Below are positions 5,897 through 12,108 of a stretch of DNA of 12,108 nt, in pieces. Origin of the DNA: Microbacteriaceae bacterium UBA4731 (lineage in GTDB: Bacteria > Actinomycetota > Actinomycetes > Actinomycetales > Microbacteriaceae); contig DHJB01000040.1 in NCBI GenBank assembly GCA_002404115.1, positions 11,853-23,960 on the forward strand. Reading direction: 5' to 3'. Numbering within the stretch: position 1 is the stretch's first letter; each line of letters starts with the position of its first letter. A program made the translations under genes and the position numbers. The notes under the pieces are model-generated. The model was not told the DNA's origin, searched no databases, and saw only the letters and a list, made by a program, of their open reading frames with translations.

Positions 5897-8176
5897 GTGC
5901 ATTCAACCAGGCAGGTCGCGCGGCGTTCCGGCGGCCTCGGCGGCAGAACCGGTGCCTGGCCGCTGTGGGCGCTGTGGGTCGCGCTCGGCATCCTCACCGT
6001 CGGACTCCTGGTTCCCGGTGGCGAGTCGAACTCGCCGGCGCACGACTGGTTGTCGATGCTCTGCGACTGGGTCCCGGTCGCCGTCTGCTGGGTGGCCGCG
6101 TCCCGCGTCCGGTTCCGAAGCGTTCAGGTGTCGCTGGCGGCAACCGCCGTGACGATGTTCGCGCTCGGGGACAGCTACTACGTTGCGGCGACCACCAGCG
6201 GGACGGACCTGCCGTTCCCGTCGGCCGCCGACATCGGTTATCTCCTCTTCTACGTGCTGATGCTGGCCGCCCTGGCCGCGTTGGTACACCGTCAACTGCA
6301 GGGGTTGGCCTCCTCGGTGCTGCTGGACAGCGCGATCGGATCCGTCGCTGCGGCCGCGGTCCTGGCGGTGTTGCTCAGCCCGATTCTGACTTCCGCCCCC
6401 GGGGGTTCGTGGGGTGCCGCCGTGGTCGGCGTCGCCTACCCGCTGTTGGATCTCATACTCGTGACGGCCGCGGTCGGAGTGGCCGTCGCCCCCGGGCTGC
6501 AGCTCGGACGCGGCTGGGTGCTGCTCATCTGCGGTCTCCTCGTCTTTGCGGCGGCCGATATCGCCTTCGCGCTGATGGACTTCGGCAGTGGCAACGCGCT
6601 GGGCACGACTTTGGACGCGGGAAGGCTGCTGGGCCTGGCCTTCGTGGCGACCTGGGTCGACGGCTCGACGCACTCCGCCGGCGCGCCCAGTCGCGGGCTC
6701 AAGGGAGCGTGGTCCCTGGTCGTTCCGGCCGTCGCAACGGCGGCGGCGCTGGGCGTCCTGATCCTGGGAACACAGGTGCCCGTGTCGGGCCTCGCGGTTT
6801 CCCTGGCGGGTGTGACCCTGATCATGACTGCTGTTCGCACCCAGCTGGCGTTCCGGCAGCTGGTGAAGATGGCTGATCTGCGCCGGCAGGCGCTGACGGA
6901 CGATCTGACCGGGCTGCCGAACCGGCGGGCGCTCTACGCCGACGTGCCGGAGCGCCTCGCCGCACGTCCGCTCAGGCCTGGCGCACTGCTGCTGCTGGAT
7001 CTGGACCGCTTCAAGGAAGTCAACGACAGCCTCGGCCACGACGTCGGCGACCGGCTGCTCATCCAGGTCGGCACTCGGCTGTCAGCGCACCTCCGCGCCG
7101 GGGACCTGCTGGCCCGACTGGGCGGGGACGAATTCGCGGTCTTCCTCGACAACGCCGGCCCGGAGCAGGCCGTGGCCGTGGCCGTCAAGCTGCGGGCCGC
7201 GCTGGCAGAATCGTTCACCCTGGAAGGGATCGCGCTGCAGGCCGACGTCAGCATCGGGATCGCCCTCTTTCCCGACCAGGGCGACGACTTGAAGGTGCTG
7301 CTGCGCAAGGCCGACATGGCGATGTACAAGGCGAAGACCGCTCGCAGCGGCCATCACGTCTACATGAGCGTCGACAACAGCCATGGCGATGAGCGGCTTC
7401 GCACCCTCGAGGAACTGCGGATCGCGCTGCGCGACGACCAGCTGGTCCTGCACTACCAGCCCAAGATCGACCTGGTCACGGGTGCGGTGAACGGGGTGGA
7501 AGCCCTCGTCCGGTGGAGACACCCGGCCCGGGGTCTGCTCTATCCCGCTGCGTTCCTCGTGCTCGCGGAAGAGGCCGGGCTCATGCACTGGATGACGGAG
7601 GTGGTCCTGGAGAAGGCCCTCGACCAGGCGGCCCTCTGGGACGCAGCGGGCCAGCCCTTGACGGTTGCCGTCAACCTGTCGGCCAGTTCCCTCGTCGACG
7701 CCGATCTGCCCCAGCGAATCATCGCGATGATCGCCGCCAGGGGACTGCCGGCATCCGCTCTCATGCTGGAGATCACCGAGGAATTCCTGATGGCCGACCG
7801 AGAGCGCGCCAGGGCGATCCTGGCCGAGTTGAGCGACAGCGGCATCCGGCTCGCCGTCGACGACTTCGGCACCGGGTACAGCTCCCTCGCCTACCTGCGC
7901 GATCTGCCCATCGACGAACTCAAGCTGGACCGCTCGTTCGTCATCCCCATGGCCGACGACCGCCGGGCCGCCGCGCTGGTCTCCTCCACCATCCACCTCG
8001 CGCACAGCCTCGGCCTGCGCATGGTGGCCGAGGGAGTAGAAGACGAGGTGGCCTACGACGCGCTGGTGCGGCAGGGCTGCGACCACGCGCAGGGCTTCTA
8101 CATGTCGAAGGCCCTCCCCGCCGACATCCTCGACGAATGGCTCGAAGTCCGCCGCCTGGAGGCGCTCGTCGCGTGA
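5897..8176 (+). CDS. Membrane-anchored GGDEF-EAL protein (c-di-GMP cyclase/phosphodiesterase)
   Basis: A 759-residue bifunctional-type c-di-GMP enzyme. About ten hydrophobic segments fill residues 21-318 and form an integral membrane sensor region I cannot assign to a named domain. The GGDEF domain (about 330-490) opens with DDLTGLPNR, has an intact GGDEF at 409-413 and an RxxD product-inhibition site (RAGD, 400-403) at the usual five-residue distance. The EAL domain (about 500-750) has EAL at 535-537 and Asn593 in VNLSAS. It also has EITEE, the metal/base motif DDFGTG (655-660), KLDRSF, AEGVED and QGF, i.e. all residues expected for active phosphodiesterase. Both activities therefore look possible; which dominates cannot be read. 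GTG 5897 follows a G-run with a TTTT spacer and is the first start giving the full membrane region. The gene stands alone and converges on the hydrolase at 8183. Confidence 0.95.
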   Translation: MHSTRQVARRSGGLGGRTGAWPLWALWVALGILTVGLLVPGGESNSPAHDWLSMLCDWVPVAVCWVAASRVRFRSVQVSLAATAVTMFALGDSYYVAATTSGTDLPFPSAADIGYLLFYVLMLAALAALVHRQLQGLASSVLLDSAIGSVAAAAVLAVLLSPILTSAPGGSWGAAVVGVAYPLLDLILVTAAVGVAVAPGLQLGRGWVLLICGLLVFAAADIAFALMDFGSGNALGTTLDAGRLLGLAFVATWVDGSTHSAGAPSRGLKGAWSLVVPAVATAAALGVLILGTQVPVSGLAVSLAGVTLIMTAVRTQLAFRQLVKMADLRRQALTDDLTGLPNRRALYADVPERLAARPLRPGALLLLDLDRFKEVNDSLGHDVGDRLLIQVGTRLSAHLRAGDLLARLGGDEFAVFLDNAGPEQAVAVAVKLRAALAESFTLEGIALQADVSIGIALFPDQGDDLKVLLRKADMAMYKAKTARSGHHVYMSVDNSHGDERLRTLEELRIALRDDQLVLHYQPKIDLVTGAVNGVEALVRWRHPARGLLYPAAFLVLAEEAGLMHWMTEVVLEKALDQAALWDAAGQPLTVAVNLSASSLVDADLPQRIIAMIAARGLPASALMLEITEEFLMADRERARAILAELSDSGIRLAVDDFGTGYSSLAYLRDLPIDELKLDRSFVIPMADDRRAAALVSSTIHLAHSLGLRMVAEGVEDEVAYDALVRQGCDHAQGFYMSKALPADILDEWLEVRRLEALVA

Positions 8177-8201
8177 CTCGACTCATCCCGCGACGGTGCG
8201 C
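8162..8201. terminator. Hairpin spanning the ends of two convergent genes
   Basis: Positions 8167-8173 (CGTCGCG) pair with 8189-8195 (CGCGACG). T8166 can wobble with G8196, and 8162-8165 pair with 8198-8201 across a one-base bulge. The 15-base loop (8174-8188) contains the TGA stop of the GGDEF-EAL gene and the complement of the TGA stop of the hydrolase. No T-tract follows on either strand. It may act as a bidirectional, T-tract-less terminator or protect both 3' ends; function is inferred. Confidence 0.45.
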
Positions 8202-9037
8202 GCCGCTCGCCGCACGGGCATGAGCGTCGGAGGCGGCCCCTCAGCTCCCAGGAAACGCACGATCAGGCGGACGAGCTCTCCCGGCTGTTCCACCGGGAGA
8301 ACGTGGGATGCCCCTGGGACGACCGCGAGCTGTCCCTCTGGAAGGCTTTCGTACAGGGCGCAGGTGTGGTCGAGCCGCACCAGGTCGTCATCGCCCACCA
8401 CGACGAGGGTGGGGCGTTCGATGCGCGCAATGTCGTCGGTGTCGAGCGTGGGCTCCGTGCTGAACATCTCCAAACTCTTGGCGAACACCAGGTCGAGGTG
8501 TTCCGCGCCGTCAGGGGAGCGCTCGATGTATTCCGCGGCCAGTTGCCGCGCGAAGGGGGACTCGGGGTCCATCTGCACCGGCATCATGCCGTCGTAGTGA
8601 AAGTTCGTCCCCACGACAACCAGTTTGCGCACCAGATCGGGCCGTTCGAGGGCGACCAGGAGAGCGATGATCCCACCATCGCTCCAGCCCACGAGATGGG
8701 CCGGGCCACCGATGACGTCCTCGAGCACCCGAATCGTCTCCGTCGCCATGTCCGCGTAGTGGAATTCGGCGTCGGTGTCTGCGGTGTAGCCGTGGCCGCG
8801 GCGATCGAATGCCACGACGCGGTACCGGCTCGCGAGCTCCGGCCCGATGCTGCCCAGCAGCTCGTCACTGTTGCTCAGCCCGCCGTGCAACAGCAGGAGC
8901 GGGTCGCCTGTCCCGCCACGGTCAACTACCCAGGTCGGGTGCCCATCGATGCTTATGTACGTGCCCATGTCACGCTCCGTCCCGGTCGCCAGGGCGTCGA
9001 GCAGGTCGTTCGAGTCTGGTCGTCGCAGCGCCACCAT
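8183..9037 (-). CDS. Alpha/beta fold hydrolase
   Basis: A soluble serine hydrolase of unknown substrate (esterase, lactonase or peptidase-like). From the internal ATG at 8968 the product is 261 residues; from ATG 9037 it is 284. Counting from 8968, the oxyanion segment is LLLLHGGLSNSDE, the nucleophile elbow GWSDGG (Ser96), the probable acid Asp195 in VVGDDDLV and the base His222 in GASHVLP, so the triad is complete. FDRRGHGYT is the usual strand-4 motif. I give the longer form because GGAGG sits five bases before ATG 9037 and the extra 23 codons show normal GC-rich third positions. However, ATG 8968 also has GGAG at six bases, and family similarity begins at MGTYISIDGH. The frame stays open further upstream, but that part is antisense to the carboxypeptidase gene. 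Confidence 0.85.
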   Translation of the reverse strand: MVALRRPDSNDLLDALATGTERDMGTYISIDGHPTWVVDRGGTGDPLLLLHGGLSNSDELLGSIGPELASRYRVVAFDRRGHGYTADTDAEFHYADMATETIRVLEDVIGGPAHLVGWSDGGIIALLVALERPDLVRKLVVVGTNFHYDGMMPVQMDPESPFARQLAAEYIERSPDGAEHLDLVFAKSLEMFSTEPTLDTDDIARIERPTLVVVGDDDLVRLDHTCALYESLPEGQLAVVPGASHVLPVEQPGELVRLIVRFLGAEGPPPTLMPVRRAARTVAG

Positions 9038-9103
9038 AGCCGCCTCCGATCGGGCTCGCGAGGCCCCGTCGGGCGGCCGAAGCCGGCTCCCAACCCGGGC
9101 AGG

Positions 9104-9109
9104 TACCAT
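9104..9109 (+). promoter_or_regulatory. Putative -10 box of the carboxypeptidase gene (leaderless-type)
   Basis: TACCAT fits TAnnnT and ends six bases before GTG 9116, the third such case in the window. No Shine-Dalgarno is present at proper spacing, and no clear -35 is seen. Confidence 0.5.
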
Positions 9110-9115
9110 GCTGGG

Positions 9116-10585
9116 GTGAAGGAACCGGATGCCCCGCTCGGCCGCCGCGCCGCGCGTGACGGCGGGACGTTCCTCGCCCGGCATCGCAGGGCGGTGCTGG
9201 CCGCTGCCGGTGTCGCCGTGTTCGCCCTGCTCGGCGGCGCAATGGTCGTCGCCGGGGCGGCAACGGGCGGCTCGAAGCCCGAGGCGGCCGCGACCGTTGC
9301 CTCTCTCACCCCGACTCCCGGCGCAACCCCGACCCCGACACCGCCGCCGCGGCCCGTGCCGACCGCGGCATCGAACGCGAGCCGCCTGCGCACCTGCTCG
9401 GTCACCCGGCTGGCCGCCGACCCGCGGCTGGCCCACTTCCAGGCGCAGGCCGTCAACGCGAAGACCGGCGAGGTGCTGTTCGACCGCGGCGGCAGCACTG
9501 CGTCGCGCACGGCCAGCGTGTTCAAGGTGCTGACCTCCGCGGCCGCGCTGAGCGTGCTCGGCCCCGACTACCGGGCCGAGACATCCGTCGTCAAGGGCGG
9601 CACACCCGGGTCGGTGGTGATCGTCGGCGGGGGAGACCTCACCCTCTCGCGAACGCCATCCGGCAAGGAGTCGGCCTACGTCGGCGCCCCGCACCTCGAC
9701 GACCTGGCCAGGCAGACCATCGCCGCGTGGAAGGCCGACCCGGCGAACGCCGGCACGCCGATCAGCTCCCTCGTGCTCGACTCCTCCCTGTTTGCCGGCC
9801 CCGGCTGGGAGCCCGGCTGGGCGCGCACGGAACTCGCCGGCGGCTACATGCCCGAGATCACCGCGCTGCAGGTCGACGGCGACCGCCAGGACCCGTACCG
9901 CGGCACGTCGCCGCGGAGCGAGGACCCGGTCGGCCGGGCCGGACAGGCGTTCGCCGACGCGCTCGGCGGGGGAGTCTCGATCAGCCGCGGCAGCGCCCCG
10001 GCCGGCGCCGCGAAACTGGCCGCCGTGCACTCGCAGCCCGTGTCGACGCTGATCAAGCAGGCGCTGATCGTCTCCGACAACGCCCTCGCCGAGATGCTCG
10101 CACGCCTGGTCGCGGTGAAGTCCGGCGCCGGCAACACGTTCGACGCCGAGCCGAAGGCCATCCTGGCCGGCCTGGCGCCCTACGGCATCGACACGACCGG
10201 GATCGTCGTCAAAGACGGCTCCGGGCTCAACCCCGGCAACGCCGTGCCGCCCGCCTACCTCACCCGCCTCTTCATGAAGGTCAACGCGCGCACCGCCAAC
10301 CTCGGCGTCATCTTCGACGGGCTCCCGGTTGCCGGCCGAACCGGGTCACTCTCCTACAGCGACCGCTTCGCCGGCGACAACGCGGCCGCCGACGGCGCCG
10401 TCTTCGCCAAGACGGGCTGGATCGACACCGGCTACACGCTGGCCGGCGTCATCCATGCCGCCGACGGCACGCCGCTCACCTTCGCCGTATACGCACTGGG
10501 CGATGTGAGCGATAATGCGAAGCAGGCCATCGATACCATCACGACGGGGTTCTTCCGCTGCGGCGACAACCTCTCGAACCACTAA
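9116..10585 (+). CDS. dacB: D-alanyl-D-alanine carboxypeptidase / endopeptidase, PBP4 (DacB) family
   Basis: A low-molecular-mass penicillin-binding protein that removes the terminal D-Ala from peptidoglycan stem peptides and may cut cross-links. The 489-residue product has a short basic cytoplasmic start, one transmembrane or uncleaved signal segment (about residues 23-50), and a Pro/Thr linker. The catalytic domain has SVFK (Ser134, Lys137), SDN (Ser320) and KTG (432-434, in AKTGWIDTGYT), the three motifs of the class. The long insertion between SxxK and SxN, with GGGDLTLS, is typical of PBP4 (MEROPS S13). GTG 9116 is chosen because the frame, although open from 8303, has no family similarity before it and is antisense to the hydrolase, and because of the -10 box at 9104. 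It is the first gene of a probable operon, with the next start 18 bases after its stop. Confidence 0.93.
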   Translation: MKEPDAPLGRRAARDGGTFLARHRRAVLAAAGVAVFALLGGAMVVAGAATGGSKPEAAATVASLTPTPGATPTPTPPPRPVPTAASNASRLRTCSVTRLAADPRLAHFQAQAVNAKTGEVLFDRGGSTASRTASVFKVLTSAAALSVLGPDYRAETSVVKGGTPGSVVIVGGGDLTLSRTPSGKESAYVGAPHLDDLARQTIAAWKADPANAGTPISSLVLDSSLFAGPGWEPGWARTELAGGYMPEITALQVDGDRQDPYRGTSPRSEDPVGRAGQAFADALGGGVSISRGSAPAGAAKLAAVHSQPVSTLIKQALIVSDNALAEMLARLVAVKSGAGNTFDAEPKAILAGLAPYGIDTTGIVVKDGSGLNPGNAVPPAYLTRLFMKVNARTANLGVIFDGLPVAGRTGSLSYSDRFAGDNAAADGAVFAKTGWIDTGYTLAGVIHAADGTPLTFAVYALGDVSDNAKQAIDTITTGFFRCGDNLSNH

Positions 10586-10603
10586 CGAGCCGAAGGAGCG
10601 ATC

Positions 10604-11194
10604 GTGACCAGGGCACTGTTCATCATTGACGTTCAGAACGACTTCACCGAGGGTGGTGCCCTCGCAGTGGAGGGCGGGGCCGCCATTGCCGCCGGGATCA
10701 CCCGGCTGCTGGCGGAGCATCCGAACGCCTACAGCTCCGTCTTCGCCTCCCGCGACTGGCACGACATCGACGGCGACAACGGCGGCCACTTCGCGCGCGA
10801 CATAGCGCCGGACTACGTCACCACCTGGCCGGTGCACGGCGTCGCCGGCACGACGGGCGCCGAATACCACCCGGCGCTGACGACGCCGGAGACCACCATC
10901 CACATCCGCAAGGGCCAGGGCGAGCCCGGCTACTCGATCTTTGACGGCGTCGACGAGGCCGGTGAGAAGACCGGCGAGCTGCTCACCGCGCACGGTGCGA
11001 CGGATGTCGACGTGGTCGGCCTGGCCACGGACTTCTGTGTTCGGGCATCCGTGCTCGACGCTCTCGAACACGGCCAGCACGTGCGCGTGCTCACCGACCT
11101 CATTGCCGGAGTGTCGGCGGAGGCGAGCGAGGCCGCCCTGGCCGAAATGGCGCACGCCGGCGCCGTGCTCGCCACGTCAGACGTGGTCGCGTAA
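10604..11194 (+). CDS. pncA: Nicotinamidase / isochorismatase-family hydrolase
   Basis: Predicted to hydrolyse nicotinamide to nicotinate plus ammonia in NAD salvage. The 196-residue product shows the catalytic triad Asp9 (IIDVQNDF), Lys103 (IRKGQGEPGYS) and Cys145 (ATDFCVRAS). The metal ligands fit Asp51 and His53 in SRDWHD and His62 in GGHF, which separates nicotinamidases from plain isochorismatases. WPVHGVAGTTGAEYHP is also typical. The start GTG 10604 has AAGGAG five bases upstream. It lies 18 bases after dacB, and the next gene begins immediately after its stop, so the three are likely co-transcribed. Pyrazinamide deamination is a known side activity of the family. Confidence 0.93.
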   Translation: MTRALFIIDVQNDFTEGGALAVEGGAAIAAGITRLLAEHPNAYSSVFASRDWHDIDGDNGGHFARDIAPDYVTTWPVHGVAGTTGAEYHPALTTPETTIHIRKGQGEPGYSIFDGVDEAGEKTGELLTAHGATDVDVVGLATDFCVRASVLDALEHGQHVRVLTDLIAGVSAEASEAALAEMAHAGAVLATSDVVA

Positions 11195-11953
11195 GTGCTG
11201 GCGAGCGAGCGTCCGGTCGGCGCAGCCCTGTTCGCCAGGCGTCTCGACGGCGTGCGGATCGCCTACGATTTCGTGCCGGGGGACCGGCCCATCCTGCTGG
11301 TACACGGCTTCGCGTCGACGGCCGCGGTCACCTGGTCCACCCCCGGCTGGGTGCGCGCGATCACGGATGCCGGACGCGGCGCGATCACGCCCGACCTCCG
11401 CGGCCACGGGCGCAGCGACGCCCCGCACCGCGCGGCCGACTACGCCCCGCGCCAGCTCGCGGCCGACCTCGTGGCCGTGCTCGACACGCTCGAGCTCGAG
11501 CAGGTCGACGTGATCGCCTACTCGATGGGCTCCCGCGTCGCCGCGGCGCTGACCCGGCTGGCGCCGGAGCGCGTGCGGAAGGTCGTGCTCGGCGGGGCCG
11601 GGCCGCTCGAACTGTTCGAAACCTGGGACATGGATGCCGTGCGACGCTTCGTGACCCACGGCGACCTGCCGTCCGACCCGACGATCGCGGCCGTGCTCGG
11701 CGCGGCGATCGACGCCGGCGCCGACCGGGAGGCGCTCATGGCGTGCGTCGAGGGCGTGGCAGGGGCCACGATCGAGGTGCCGCCGGGCATCCCGGTGCTC
11801 TACGTCGCCGGCGCCGCCGACCCGATCCCCGCCGGGGTCGCCGCGCACGCGCGGGAACGCGGCTCCGAGTTCCTCGAGCTGCCCGGCCGCGGCCACATCA
11901 ACGCGCTCACCTCGCGCGAGTTCAAGCAGGCCGCGCTCGCCTTCCTCGCCTGA
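11195..11953 (+). CDS. Alpha/beta fold hydrolase
   Basis: A 252-residue cytoplasmic serine hydrolase of unknown substrate. LLVHGFASTAAVTW gives the oxyanion region and PDLRGHGRSD the strand-4 motif. The nucleophile elbow is AYSMGS with Ser110, where the first Gly of the GxSxG pattern is Ala. Asp209 (GAADPIP) and His234 (GRGHINAL) complete the triad. The cap region between is short and helical. The GTG at 11195 follows the TAA of the nicotinamidase gene with no bases between, so translation is probably coupled; there is no separate strong ribosome-binding site apart from the end of the upstream gene. A start slightly further in is possible. Nothing links its substrate to nicotinamide. Confidence 0.87.
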   Translation: MLASERPVGAALFARRLDGVRIAYDFVPGDRPILLVHGFASTAAVTWSTPGWVRAITDAGRGAITPDLRGHGRSDAPHRAADYAPRQLAADLVAVLDTLELEQVDVIAYSMGSRVAAALTRLAPERVRKVVLGGAGPLELFETWDMDAVRRFVTHGDLPSDPTIAAVLGAAIDAGADREALMACVEGVAGATIEVPPGIPVLYVAGAADPIPAGVAAHARERGSEFLELPGRGHINALTSREFKQAALAFLA

Positions 11954-12001
11954 CCCACGGCATCCGCGCGTCCAGCCCGCATCTCGCCCGGGCCCGTAGG
12001 T

Positions 12002-12093
12002 CCTCCCGAATTCGACGGAGATTTTGCGTTTTCGGGTGCGTTTTGCCCGTGTGCAGACCGTTTGGGGCAAAATCTCCGTCGAATTCGGTGAGG
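12002..12093. repeat. 26-bp stem-loop (large inverted repeat) downstream of the last gene
   Basis: Arms 12006-12027 and 12067-12088 are perfect 22-base reverse complements. After a one-base bulge (T12089), CCTC at 12002-12005 pairs with GAGG at 12090-12093. The 39-base loop is T/G-rich and may hold a minor CGGG/CCCG hairpin. Both arms contain CGAATTCG and an A/T run that stand out in this GC-rich DNA. There is no coding frame here (11954-12108). It could be a terminator-like structure for the dacB operon, or a dispersed palindromic or MITE-like intergenic element. Confidence 0.7.
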
Positions 12094-12108
12094 GGACTGT
12101 GCTTTAGA

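Noticed and set aside
4618..7039. Long minus-strand frames at 4618-5766 and 5903-7039
   Set aside because: They are antisense to the oxidoreductase and to the membrane part of the GGDEF-EAL protein; long shadow frames are expected in GC-rich DNA.
8303..9115. Upstream extension of the carboxypeptidase frame by 271 residues
   Set aside because: It is antisense to the hydrolase with its complete catalytic triad, has no signal or family similarity, and a leaderless-type -10 box precedes GTG 9116.
9038..10030. Upstream extension of the minus-strand hydrolase frame into 9038-10030
   Set aside because: It is antisense to dacB and reads as Gly/Arg/Ala-rich low complexity with no similarity; good ribosome-binding sites occur at 9037 and 8968.

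Overview
The window is a chromosomal piece of a high-GC actinobacterium, most likely of the family Microbacteriaceae. The support is very high GC, strong G/C preference at third codon positions, GTG starts, a DNA polymerase III delta' gene with an actinobacterial-type Walker A (GPPGSGRS) next to a tRNA-Thr(CGT), and promoters in which a TAnnnT -10 box sits six bases before the start codon, as for leaderless transcripts. The family call is inference; genus cannot be fixed by reading.

Layout: 1-416 is non-coding and holds two repeat structures, a composite direct/inverted repeat (99-180) and a 27-bp stem-loop (271-333), then the holB promoter. 417-1718 is holB (delta'), interrupted near its N-terminus by an in-frame Gly/Thr/Ala/Ser low-complexity insert and lacking the zinc-module cysteines. 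1750-3291 is a lipoprotein peptidase of the tripeptidyl-aminopeptidase family, probably co-transcribed with holB. A 22-bp perfect palindrome precedes a TetR-family regulator (3370-4014). tRNA-Thr(CGT) follows (4066-4138) with a strong hairpin terminator. A GyrI-like small-molecule-binding protein (4193-4669, minus) is divergent from a Gfo/Idh/MocA oxidoreductase (4765-5820); a 13-base palindrome lies between them where both -35 regions would fall. 5897-8176 is a membrane-anchored GGDEF-EAL protein with both active sites apparently intact. It converges, with only six bases between, on an alpha/beta hydrolase (minus). Divergent from that is a plus-strand cluster: a membrane-anchored D-Ala-D-Ala carboxypeptidase (PBP4/DacB family), a nicotinamidase/isochorismatase-family hydrolase and an alpha/beta hydrolase whose GTG start follows the previous stop directly. 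The window ends in a non-coding stretch with a 26-bp stem-loop.

Functionally this is a housekeeping-plus-accessory neighbourhood: replication clamp loading, extracytoplasmic peptide hydrolysis, cell-wall peptide trimming, NAD salvage and c-di-GMP turnover. I see no phage, transposase, CRISPR or toxin-antitoxin genes. The most unusual items are the repeat-built insert inside holB, the three large palindromic structures in non-coding DNA, and the hairpin whose loop carries the stop codons of two convergent genes.
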